Part shown: one piece after another, positions 9,367 to 17,029 of the stretch
Numbering within the stretch: the first letter of the stretch is position 1
Layout: each line of letters begins with the position of its first letter
NCBI RefSeq assembly: GCF_018283645.1
Contig: NZ_JAGSXH010000021.1
Coordinates: 1-64,000, forward strand
Direction of reading: 5' to 3'
Source: Actinocrinis puniceicyclus
GTDB taxonomy: Bacteria > Actinomycetota > Actinomycetes > Streptomycetales > Catenulisporaceae
Length of the DNA: 64,000 nucleotides
The notes under the pieces: generated by a model
Told to the model about the DNA's origin: nothing
Databases searched by the model: none
The model's input: the letters and a program-made list of their open reading frames with translations, nothing else
Position numbers and translations under genes: made by a program

Positions 9367-10265
9367 AGTTTGATCTCCCTCAAGTAACCGGCCTCGACGA
9401 ACGTCTGCACCGAGAATGGCAGGTAGTGCTGCACGCCCCCGCCGGGCTCGCCCATCTGCGGGGCGATCCCACCTTGCCACACCGGTAGCGGCTTGATCAC
9501 CTCGTACTGGTGATAGGAGGCTCCGTCCAGATTGGTCGGCGGCAGCGCGCGCTCGGGATAGGGGACCCCGGGCGGGGAGGTGAAGCTGCCGGCCGGTCCG
9601 CCGAACCGGTCGATCCGCTGGCCGACCGGCAACGACACCGGTTCGCGGTCGGTGGGGCTGGAGAATCCGTCAGGGTACTTGTTGCCGTCCGCCCAGGCGA
9701 GGCTGCCGTCCTCGTTCGTGATGCTCCGCATCCACGCGTCGTGTCCCTGCCCGTGGTAAGGGTCGTAGCCCGGCGGGAGCAGGCCCTGCACGGCTGGATG
9801 GTTGCGATCGACCCCGGGCGGCGGGGCTGGCCAGTCGCTGTGCTGCGCCCGATAAGCCTGGTTGTGCGCGTTGATCTTGTCCTGGATCGCCTGCAGCCGC
9901 TGCAACTCCGTGTCGTCCAGGTCCGGATGCCGCAGCTTGTTCGTCGGGATCGGCTTGCCGTTCTCGTCCAGGTAGCGCACCGGCTTGCCAGCGTTCGCCG
10001 GATCGAGGATGTCGCCGAACTTCCTGCGCAGCGACGACGCCTTACCGGCATCCCGTACCGCGTCGCCCTTTCCGGCCTTCTGCGCCAGGTCGATCAGCTT
10101 GTGCGCGCTTTCCGCGTCCGCCTTGGTGATCCGCTCGACAACGGCTTCAGTGCCCTTGCCCGCGTCGCGGTACATGCCCTCCACGGCCTTGCCCGCGTCC
10201 TTGCTCAGTGTCCGGCCCACCCGTTCCGCGGCCTCTTCCAAAGCCTTGACGATGGCCTTCGGCAC
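9363..10265 (-). CDS. TNT-domain NAD(P) glycohydrolase toxin
   Basis: 300 aa from the GTG at 10265; a TTG at 10304 is an alternative start. The C-terminal half (about 155-300) matches the tuberculosis necrotizing toxin domain: YPDGFSSPTDREP, IDRFGGPAGSFTSPPG, ERALPP, YHQYEVIKPLPVW, GEPGGGVQH. Residues corresponding to the TNT arginines, His792 and Gln822 are present as R220, R239, H252 and Q279. The N-terminal half is charged and helical (KALEEAAERVGR ... KAGKGDAVRDAGK) with no signal peptide, WXG100 or other recognisable delivery domain, so this may be an orphan toxin module. Expected action is cytosolic NAD depletion, blocked by the overlapping downstream gene. Confidence 0.85.
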   Translation of the reverse strand: MPKAIVKALEEAAERVGRTLSKDAGKAVEGMYRDAGKGTEAVVERITKADAESAHKLIDLAQKAGKGDAVRDAGKASSLRRKFGDILDPANAGKPVRYLDENGKPIPTNKLRHPDLDDTELQRLQAIQDKINAHNQAYRAQHSDWPAPPPGVDRNHPAVQGLLPPGYDPYHGQGHDAWMRSITNEDGSLAWADGNKYPDGFSSPTDREPVSLPVGQRIDRFGGPAGSFTSPPGVPYPERALPPTNLDGASYHQYEVIKPLPVWQGGIAPQMGEPGGGVQHYLPFSVQTFVEAGYLREIKL

Positions 10266-10336
10266 CGGCCCGCCCCCGTCTCGACAACTCCCCAGGTCCG
10301 GCAAGACCGTCGGGAGTCTCGCAGAGGTCGAATGTA

Positions 10337-10369
10337 GCTGTCAAAGAGGGCTGTCAACGAGAGCTGTCA
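10337..10369. repeat. Three GCTGTCA direct repeats at exact 13-bp spacing
   Basis: Copies at 10337-10343, 10350-10356 and 10363-10369, just upstream of the toxin gene. On the coding strand each reads TGACAGC, and two sit within TTGACAGC, so they include -35-like hexamers. TTGACA (minus strand, 10339-10344) has GAGACT 18 bases on, a weak -10. The array looks like an operator or a set of alternative -35 sites. Confidence 0.6.
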
Positions 10370-10413
10370 GCGAAACCGGACAGGCCGCGCCGCCCCGCGG
10401 CGTCGCCCCGGGC

Positions 10414-11115
10414 TCAGTCGCTCTGCGGCCGCGCCCACAGGCCCCGCACGTGGCCCAGATGCCGCGTCATCACGGCCGTGACCAGTTCCTCGTCATGGGC
10501 CAGCAGCGCGTCGAGCAGTTCCAGGTGCTCCTGCGCCGACGCCACGAGCAGGCCGCGTTCCGCCAGGACGTTCAGACCGTACAGGCGGGCGCGCTTGCGC
10601 AGATCACCGACCACCTCGACCAGGTGCCGGTTCCCGGCCAGTTCCAGCAGCCCGAGATGGAACGCGCGGTCCGCCTCGATGTACCCGATCAGATCCCTGT
10701 CCTTCGCCGCGGCGACGATCCGCTGCGCCTGCAAGCGCAGCGCGGCCAGCTCACCGGCGCCGGCCGTGCGCGCCAGCCCCGTCACCGTCGGTATCTCGAT
10801 CAGGGACCGGATATGGGTGTACTCGTCCAACTGGCGTTCGGTGACCGCGGTGACCCGGAATCCCTTGTTGGAGACCGTCTCCACCAGCCCCTCGCGCACC
10901 AGGTCGAGCATCGCCTCGCGCACCGGCGTCGCCGACACTCCGAAGCAGGCGGCGAGCGCCGGCGCCGAGTACAACTCACCCGGGCGCAACTGCCCGGTGA
11001 CGAGCGCGGCGCGCAAGGCGTGCGCGACCTGGTCGCGGTAGTTGCGCCGCTCGCCCAGCGAGGAAAGCGGCCGCAGGGCCGGGGCGCACTGGTCGGCTGA
11101 ATCGACGGCATTCAT
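10414..11115 (-). CDS. FCD-subfamily GntR regulator of the hydroxyproline operon
   Basis: A 233-aa repressor or activator. A winged helix-turn-helix occupies residues about 26-90 (PALAACFGVSATPVREAMLDLVREGLV ... GFRVT) and an all-helical FCD effector domain follows (about 100-225, with EADRAFHLGLLELAGNRHL and QEHLELLDALLAHD). It is the last gene of the catabolic operon, 12 bases after the epimerase stop. It probably senses a pathway intermediate and binds the inverted repeat at 16299-16310. No strong ribosome site precedes the ATG at 11115, so translation may be coupled. Confidence 0.9.
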   Translation of the reverse strand: MNAVDSADQCAPALRPLSSLGERRNYRDQVAHALRAALVTGQLRPGELYSAPALAACFGVSATPVREAMLDLVREGLVETVSNKGFRVTAVTERQLDEYTHIRSLIEIPTVTGLARTAGAGELAALRLQAQRIVAAAKDRDLIGYIEADRAFHLGLLELAGNRHLVEVVGDLRKRARLYGLNVLAERGLLVASAQEHLELLDALLAHDEELVTAVMTRHLGHVRGLWARPQSD

Positions 11116-11127
11116 GGAAAGCGGCGC

Positions 11128-12144
11128 CTAGAGGAGGAACCCAGCAGGGTAGGGATCGGTCGGGTCGAGTAGATATTGTGCCGTGCCGGTGATCCAGGCG
11201 CGCCCGGTGATCGACGGCAGGACGGCGGACACGGCTGCGTGCTGCGCTGAGCCGACCTCGGTGGTGCCGGTCAGCCGGCCCGTGAAACGGCTGCCGATGA
11301 AGGACTCGTTGACGAAATCCCGGTGCAGCGGCAGCTCACCGCGCGCGTGCAGTTGCGCCATCCGCGCCGCGGTGCCGGTGCCGCACGGGGAACGGTCGAA
11401 CCAGCCCGGGTGGATCGCCATCGCGTGCCGCGAGTGCCGGGAGGTGGCGCCCGGCGCGATCAGATACACGTGATGGCAGCCGCTGATCGTCGGATCGAGC
11501 GGATGAACCGGACGCTGCTGCTCGTTGATCGCGTCCATGAGCGCCAGAGCGGCGGCGAGGATCTCGTTCTTCGCCGCCCGGTCGAACGGCAGGCCGAACC
11601 GCTCCAGCGGCACGATCGCGTAGAAGTTGCCGCCGTAGGCCAGGTCGTAGGCGACGGTGCGGCCATCCGGAAGCAGAGCCTTGCGATCCAGCCCGACGGC
11701 GAAGGACGGCACCATGCCCAGCGTCACCGCCTCGGCGGCACCGTCCCGCACGGCCACCCGCGCGGTGACCAGCCCGGCCGGGGTGTCCAGCCGGATCGTG
11801 GTGACCGGCTCGGTCACCGGCACCATCCCGGTCTCCACCAGCACCGTCGCGACGCCGATGGTGCCGTGCCCGCACATCGGCAGGCAGCCGGAGACCTCGA
11901 TGAACAGCACGCCCACGTCGGCGTCTGGCCGGGTCGGCGGCTGCAGGATCGCGCCGCTCATCGCCCCGTGCCCGCGCGGCTCATACATCAACAGGGTACG
12001 TAGATGGTCCAGGTTCGCCATGAAATGCGCCCGGCGCTCCGACATGGTCGCTCCCGGGATGACGCCGACCCCGCCGGTGATCACCCGCGTCGGCATGCCT
12101 TCCGTGTGCGAGTCCACCGCGTGAAGAACGAGCTTGCTACGCAT
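11128..12144 (-). CDS. 4-hydroxyproline 2-epimerase (proline racemase family)
   Basis: Interconverts trans-4-hydroxy-L-proline and cis-4-hydroxy-D-proline, the first step of hydroxyproline catabolism. The 338-aa product has both catalytic cysteines of the racemase/epimerase type: MCGHGTIG (Cys91) and SPCGTGTAARMA (about residue 251). A Thr in place of the first Cys would have indicated the 3-hydroxyproline dehydratase branch. Neighbouring genes encode the expected following steps, which favours epimerase over proline racemase. GGGAGA precedes the ATG. The 107-bp gap to the preceding gene holds ATAGCTAT and a possible internal promoter. Confidence 0.93.
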   Translation of the reverse strand: MRSKLVLHAVDSHTEGMPTRVITGGVGVIPGATMSERRAHFMANLDHLRTLLMYEPRGHGAMSGAILQPPTRPDADVGVLFIEVSGCLPMCGHGTIGVATVLVETGMVPVTEPVTTIRLDTPAGLVTARVAVRDGAAEAVTLGMVPSFAVGLDRKALLPDGRTVAYDLAYGGNFYAIVPLERFGLPFDRAAKNEILAAALALMDAINEQQRPVHPLDPTISGCHHVYLIAPGATSRHSRHAMAIHPGWFDRSPCGTGTAARMAQLHARGELPLHRDFVNESFIGSRFTGRLTGTTEVGSAQHAAVSAVLPSITGRAWITGTAQYLLDPTDPYPAGFLL

Positions 12145-12251
12145 GATCCGTCTCCCGTCACCCGTCTCCTGCCGTCGCCCGCGTCATCGTTCTCGATCTC
12201 GCCCGCATAGCTATCGCAGTCCTCTGCGCAACCCTGTTAGCATCCGCGCCG

Positions 12252-13166
12252 TCACCGCAATCCCGCCGCCAGAGCCTTCTCGGTCGCCGCGCGCACCGCC
12301 GCTTCCTGGTCGGGGCGCAGCGCGAGACGCGGCGGACGGCACGGTCCGCCGTACCGGCCGGCCACATCCATCGACAGCTTGATCGCCTGCACGAACTCGG
12401 TACGGGAATCCCAGCGCAGCAGCGGATGCAACTGCCGGTACAGCGGTAACGCGGCGGCCAGGTCCCCGGACGTCGCGGCGCGGTACAGATCCACCGTCGC
12501 TCGCGGCAGGGCATTGGGATACCCGGCCACCCAGCCCTTCGCCCCGGCGACCGCCAGCTCCAGCAGCACGTCGTCCGCGCCGACCAGCAGGTCCAGCTCA
12601 GGTGCCAGTTCCCTGATCTGATACGCCCGGCGCACGTCCCCGCTGAACTCCTTGACCGCGCTGATATGGCCCGCGGCGTGCAGCTGCGCGAGCAGTTGCG
12701 GGACCAGGTCCACCTTGGTGTCGTGCGGGTTGTTGTACGCGATGATCGGCAACCCGGCCTCGGCGACCGCCGCGTAATGCGCGAGCACGGCCCGCTCGTC
12801 CGCGCGGTAGGCGTTCGGCGGCAGCAGCATCACCGCGTGCGCCCCGGAGCTGACGGCGTGCTCGGCCCAGCGGCGGGCCTCGGCGCTGCCGTACGCGGCG
12901 ACACCCGGGATGACCCGCTCGCCGCCGACCGCGGCGACCGCCGTCTCGACGACGCGTGCCCGTTCCTCGGCGGTCAGCGTCTGGTACTCGCCGAGCGAGC
13001 CGTTGGGCACGACCGCATCACAGCCCTCTGCGATCAGCCGGGCGCAGTGCTCGGCGTAGGCGTCGAAGTCCACGCTCAGGTCCGCGCGCAGCGGCAGCGC
13101 GGTGGCCACCAGCACGCCGTGCCACGGACGGCGCCCGTCCGCGAAGGGCTCGTCAGGGTTGCTCAT
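12252..13166 (-). CDS. DHDPS-family lyase, likely pyrroline-4-hydroxy-2-carboxylate deaminase
   Basis: 304-aa class I aldolase-fold protein. The Schiff-base lysine is K172 (ISAVKEFSGD) and the conserved tyrosine is Y144 (IIAYNNP). The usual GTTGE loop reads GSLGEY, so it is not a lysine-pathway DapA. In this operon its expected job is to deaminate 1-pyrroline-4-hydroxy-2-carboxylate to 2-oxoglutarate semialdehyde. The ATG at 13166 overlaps the dehydrogenase alpha-subunit gene by 14 bp, so translation is coupled. Function is inferred from family and context. Confidence 0.88.
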   Translation of the reverse strand: MSNPDEPFADGRRPWHGVLVATALPLRADLSVDFDAYAEHCARLIAEGCDAVVPNGSLGEYQTLTAEERARVVETAVAAVGGERVIPGVAAYGSAEARRWAEHAVSSGAHAVMLLPPNAYRADERAVLAHYAAVAEAGLPIIAYNNPHDTKVDLVPQLLAQLHAAGHISAVKEFSGDVRRAYQIRELAPELDLLVGADDVLLELAVAGAKGWVAGYPNALPRATVDLYRAATSGDLAAALPLYRQLHPLLRWDSRTEFVQAIKLSMDVAGRYGGPCRPPRLALRPDQEAAVRAATEKALAAGLR

Positions 13167-14742
13167 CGGTGCCTTCCTCTTCGTCCGGCGGCAAGGTGGC
13201 CAGCACGCCCAACGGAACCGGCCGGGCGAACGGGCGCGATGAGACCAGCGCCGACGGACCGGGCGCGCCGCCGCCCTCGGCGCCGCCGCGCTCGCGCGCC
13301 GCACTCCGTTCGGCCAGCAGGCCGGCGACCGCCGGTGCGCACATCCGGCCCTGACACCACCCCATCCCAGCGCGTGTCAGAAGTTTGACGGTACGTGGAT
13401 CGCTTGCCGCGTCATCGCGCAGTACGCGGCGGATCGCGCCGGCCCGCACCTCCTCGCAGCGGCAGATCGTCGTGTCGTCGTCCACCCGCTCGGCCCACGT
13501 CACGTCCCGCGCGTACACGGCGTCAAGCGCGGCGAAGAACTCCCGGCGCCGCCCGCGCCTGCGTTCAGCGCTCGTCCACGCGGGGGAGCGCGCGTGATCC
13601 TCGTCCTGCCAGGCGCGGCGCGGGCCCCGCGACCAGGCCGCGACCGAACGACCCGCGATCTCCCCCTCGACCTGCGCCAGCGCGGCGCCGCCGACCCCGC
13701 TCGCCTCACCGGCGGCCCACAGCGCGGGCACACAGGTGCGCTGCTCCCCGTCGACGACGACGGCCGGCGCCGGCTCGTCCTCGACGCGCGCACCGAGCGT
13801 GAGAGCCAGGCCCAGATGGGGCAGCAGACCGTGCCCGATCGCGAGGCTGTCGCAGGAGATCCGCTGCTGCGAGCCCGGAAGCACGTGACCGAGGGCGTCG
13901 AGGGCGGCGACGGTCACCGCCTCGACCCGCTCACCGCCGTGCGCGGCCACGACCACGTGCCGCGAGCGGACCGGAATGCGGTACTGGGCCAGGCGGGCCG
14001 CGTAACCCGCGGCCTCGGCGAGCTTGCCCGGGTTGGCGGCCGCGGCCAACGCGGGCGCGGGGCGAAGCAGAGCCCGCATGTCCGCGGATTCGATCAGGGC
14101 CTTGACCACGGCTCCGGCCTCGGCGAGCCCCGCCGCCACCGGCAGCAGCAGCGGCCCGGTGCCGGCGACCACGACCTCGCGGCCCGGCAACACCAGCGAG
14201 CCCTTGAGCATCGCCTGCGCGCCCCCCGCCGTCACCACACCCGGCAGCGTCCAGCCCGGGAAGGGCAGCACCCGCTCGTAGGCGCCGGTCGCGAGAAGAA
14301 GGGCGTCCGCGTCCACGCGGATCGACGACTGTTGCGCCGGGCCGACCAGCGCGTGCACACGGAAACCGCCGCCCGCCCGCTCGGCGAACCACACGTGGTG
14401 GTCCGCGAGGTGGCGCACCCTGCCGGCCGCGACATGCCGGTCGAAACGCGATTTCAACGCCGCCCACCCGCGCCCGGCGCGGTGCGGTGCCAGCGCGGGC
14501 GACGGCAACCACGACGGCGACCACGACGGCAACCGCGCCTGCGACGCAGGCGGGAGGGCGTGCAGAAGCGGCGAGGGTTGGCGGTGAAACTGGCCGCCGG
14601 CCGCCGGTCCCGCGTCGATCACGGTCACCGCGACCGCGCCGTCCGCGGCCCGCACCGCGCCCTCCATGCCGGCCGGGCCCGCACCGATCACCGCGAGCCG
14701 CAATACGCCATCAGGAGACTGAGGCCTCGTCACGCCGTTCAC
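13153..14742 (-). CDS. D-hydroxyproline dehydrogenase alpha subunit (FAD/NAD oxidoreductase with [2Fe-2S] domain)
   Basis: 529 aa. The N-terminal FAD fold begins RLAVIGAGPAGMEGA (about residue 16), a second nucleotide fold lies at VVVAGTGPLLLPVA (about 188), and a BFD-like [2Fe-2S] site near the C-terminus has CRCEE (about 424) plus GMGWCQGRMC (about 460). This matches the HcnB/OoxA-like subunit of heteromeric dye-linked amino-acid dehydrogenases. It forms a set with the small ferredoxin-like subunit and DadA-like subunit upstream. GTGA overlap with the gamma gene. The Ala/Arg-rich linker after the BFD domain is unusually long. Confidence 0.88.
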   Translation of the reverse strand: MNGVTRPQSPDGVLRLAVIGAGPAGMEGAVRAADGAVAVTVIDAGPAAGGQFHRQPSPLLHALPPASQARLPSWSPSWLPSPALAPHRAGRGWAALKSRFDRHVAAGRVRHLADHHVWFAERAGGGFRVHALVGPAQQSSIRVDADALLLATGAYERVLPFPGWTLPGVVTAGGAQAMLKGSLVLPGREVVVAGTGPLLLPVAAGLAEAGAVVKALIESADMRALLRPAPALAAAANPGKLAEAAGYAARLAQYRIPVRSRHVVVAAHGGERVEAVTVAALDALGHVLPGSQQRISCDSLAIGHGLLPHLGLALTLGARVEDEPAPAVVVDGEQRTCVPALWAAGEASGVGGAALAQVEGEIAGRSVAAWSRGPRRAWQDEDHARSPAWTSAERRRGRRREFFAALDAVYARDVTWAERVDDDTTICRCEEVRAGAIRRVLRDDAASDPRTVKLLTRAGMGWCQGRMCAPAVAGLLAERSAARERGGAEGGGAPGPSALVSSRPFARPVPLGVLATLPPDEEEGTDEQP

Positions 14743-15071
14743 GTCTCATCGCCGCCCAGGCCGGTACCGGCCCGCGTGTCCACCGCGTCGCCCGGCCGGG
14801 CCGGCACGAGGCAAGCACGCTGATTCGGCCGCCCGTTGACCGTGACCAGGCAGTCGAAGCAGACCCCGATGCCGCAGAACACCCCGCGCGGCCTCGCCTC
14901 GCCCCGGGTGCGCCGCCACGAGACGATTCCGGCCCGCCACAGCGCCGCCGCGATCGTGTGCCCCGGCAGCGCTTCGATCCGTTCGCCGTCCACGCTCAGC
15001 GCGAACGCCGTGCCCGGCCGTGCCGCCGCCGGCCGTCGCGGCGTTCCGCCGAACCGCAGTCGAATCAGCAC
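14739..15071 (-). CDS. D-hydroxyproline dehydrogenase gamma subunit, [2Fe-2S] ferredoxin-like
   Basis: 110 aa. The plant-type 2Fe-2S cysteines are C66, C71, C74 and C87 (VFCGIGVCFDCLV ... QRAC). The fold matches the small HcnA-like subunit that carries electrons between the two flavoproteins. The gene overlaps its upstream neighbour by 7 bp and its downstream neighbour by 4 bp, as expected for equimolar subunits. Confidence 0.88.
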   Translation of the reverse strand: MLIRLRFGGTPRRPAAARPGTAFALSVDGERIEALPGHTIAAALWRAGIVSWRRTRGEARPRGVFCGIGVCFDCLVTVNGRPNQRACLVPARPGDAVDTRAGTGLGGDET

Positions 15072-16288
15072 TTTGACGCCTCCGTCTCCTCGGCGGGCTG
15101 CGCATCCTCACCGCGCCGCGTGTGCGCGCCGGGCGGCGCGAAACGCTCCGGCCGGAACGCCGCCAGATCCAGCGGCGCGGGCTCACCGAGCAGCACCCGC
15201 GCCACCAGCAGCCCGGTCGCCGCGGCCAGGCCGACCCCGGCGCCCTCGTGCCCGCAGGCGTGCACCAGCCCCGGTGCTCGCGGATCGGGCCCGATCGCGG
15301 GCAGATGATCCGGCAGGTACGGACGGAAGCCCAAATACGCGCGGATCGCGTCGACCGTCGCGAGCGCCGGGAACAACCCGATCGCCGCCGCGGCCAGCCG
15401 CCGCAACACCGGCAGCGACACGCCGCGCTCGAAGCCCACCCGCTCCCGGCTGGCCCCGATCAACACCGGCCCCGACGCGGTGCCCTCGACCACCGCGGAG
15501 GTCTGCAGCGCCGCCGAATCGCTGGCCACGTCCGCCACGTAATCGGCGGCGTAGACCTTGTGCCGCACCAGCGGCGGCAACGGCTGCGTCACGAGGATGA
15601 AACCGCGCCGCGGCCGCACCGGCAGCGTCGCACCGGCCAAGGCCGCCACCTCGCCGCCCCACACCCCGGCGGCGTTCACGACGGCCGGGGCGTGCAACTC
15701 GCCGCGGCCGGTGCGCACTCCGCGCAGCGCGCCGCCCGGGGTGCGCAACAGAGCCGTCACGGTCTCGCCGGTCCGCACCCGCGCACCCGCCGCCCTCGCC
15801 TCCCTGATCAGATACGCCGCCGCGAGCGCCGGCTGCACCTGCGCGTCCTGCCGATAGAACACGCCGCCGGCCAGGCCCGGCGCGAGCCCCGGCTCCACAT
15901 CCCGCAGCCGGTCCGCGGCGACCGGCTCCGCCTCCACGCCGCACCGCCGCTGCTCGTCGGCGAGCGCGTTGAGCGCAGCAAGCCCCCGCTCTTCGGACGC
16001 GACGACCAAGCCGCCCTTGGGCTCGTATTCGACGGCGCGGGCGAACGGCGGCTCGGCCGCCAGTTGCCGCCACAGCCGGGTCGAGAGCAGCGCCAGATCG
16101 AGTTCCGGGCCCGGCGGCTTGTCGGAGACCAGCAGGTTGCCCTCGCCCGCGCCCGTCGTTCCGCCCGCCACCGGTCCGCGATCGACCACGACGACGTCCA
16201 GGCCGGCCCGCGCCGCGTAATAGGCGCAGGCCGCGCCGACCACGCCCGCGCCGACGACCACCACGTCACAGACCGAGTCGCGCGCCAC
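15065..16288 (-). CDS. D-hydroxyproline dehydrogenase beta subunit, DadA-like FAD oxidase
   Basis: 407-aa catalytic flavoprotein of the D-amino-acid oxidase/DadA family. The FAD-binding GAGVVG is at residues 13-18, followed by DVVVVDRGPVAGGTTGAGEG. The C-terminal FAD/substrate segment has GFRPYLPDHLPAIGPDPRAPGLVHACGHEGAGVGLA. It should oxidise cis-4-hydroxy-D-proline to the pyrroline intermediate, passing electrons to the gamma and alpha subunits. First gene of the operon; starts at GTG 16288, 6 bases after a CATTGT (-10), so probably leaderless. Confidence 0.9.
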   Translation of the reverse strand: MARDSVCDVVVVGAGVVGAACAYYAARAGLDVVVVDRGPVAGGTTGAGEGNLLVSDKPPGPELDLALLSTRLWRQLAAEPPFARAVEYEPKGGLVVASEERGLAALNALADEQRRCGVEAEPVAADRLRDVEPGLAPGLAGGVFYRQDAQVQPALAAAYLIREARAAGARVRTGETVTALLRTPGGALRGVRTGRGELHAPAVVNAAGVWGGEVAALAGATLPVRPRRGFILVTQPLPPLVRHKVYAADYVADVASDSAALQTSAVVEGTASGPVLIGASRERVGFERGVSLPVLRRLAAAAIGLFPALATVDAIRAYLGFRPYLPDHLPAIGPDPRAPGLVHACGHEGAGVGLAAATGLLVARVLLGEPAPLDLAAFRPERFAPPGAHTRRGEDAQPAEETEASKC

Positions 16289-16294
16289 GCCAGT

Positions 16295-16323
16295 ACAATG
16301 TCACATGACACCGTGCCCGCCAA
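16295..16323 (-). promoter_or_regulatory. Promoter of the hydroxyproline operon with embedded operator
   Basis: On the minus strand TTGGCG (16318-16323), a 17-base spacer, CATTGT (16295-16300) and 6 bases to the GTG start. The inverted repeat TGTCA/TGACA around two bases (16299-16310) overlaps the -10 and spacer, a good position for repression by the operon's own GntR protein. Confidence 0.55.
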
Positions 16324-16383
16324 GGCTCCCGACCGGCCTCGCATACGCAGCGCAGTCGCGCCGAGTCGTGGCATCGTGTAACG

Positions 16384-16929
16384 GTGCATCGGGGATCACG
16401 GGGGAGCGGTGGACCGGGCGCGGTGCGGCCCGGACCGTGGAGCGGATACCTGGCCGCCGCCTGGGCGTTCGCGTTCGCGGTACCCAGCTTCCTCTGGGGC
16501 TGCGGGATGCACGTGGGCGTGCAGTCCGTCGGGCGTGACCTGCGCTACTACACCTGGTCCAATCATGCGGCGGCGCTGGTGTTCGTTCTGTTCACCGGTT
16601 GCCTGAAGGTCGTCGGCGGCCTGTTCGCGCTCGCTCTCGTGCGACCGCGCGCGCCGCTGCCGGCCCGGCGCCTGACGCTCGTCGGCGGCTATCTCCTCGC
16701 CGGATTCCTCCTCCTCTACGGCCTGCAAGACATCGTGCTGCCGGCTCTGATGGAGACCCACGTCATCCACGTGCCCCGGGATCCGGACTGGTTCGCGATC
16801 CGCTGGCACCTGATCCTCTGGGGACCGTACTTCGCGGCCTGGGGCGCCCTGCTCGCACTGGCGGTCCACCATTATCAGGGTGCGCCGAATGCGCGGACGC
16901 CGCACGCGGCGCCGAATGCGCCCGCATAA
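16384..16929 (+). CDS. DUF3995-like membrane protein
   Basis: 181 aa with four predicted membrane helices: YLAAAWAFAFAVPSFLWGCG, HAAALVFVLFTGCLKVVGGLFALALV, LTLVGGYLLAGFLLLYGLQDIVL and RWHLILWGPYFAAWGALLALAV. The RWHLILWxPYF ending is typical of DUF3995 proteins, whose function is unknown. The GTG at 16384 is the only reasonable N-terminus, but the ribosome site is weak. Divergent from the hydroxyproline operon. Confidence 0.7.
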   Translation: MHRGSRGSGGPGAVRPGPWSGYLAAAWAFAFAVPSFLWGCGMHVGVQSVGRDLRYYTWSNHAAALVFVLFTGCLKVVGGLFALALVRPRAPLPARRLTLVGGYLLAGFLLLYGLQDIVLPALMETHVIHVPRDPDWFAIRWHLILWGPYFAAWGALLALAVHHYQGAPNARTPHAAPNAPA

Positions 16930-17029
16930 CCTGACCATCCCGGCCCCTGCCCGGCGCGCGGCCCGCTTGGTGCGCCTTCGCTCCGGGCCGCCATCGGCCG
17001 TTGTCGGTGCCCGGCGCGAAGATGAAGGC

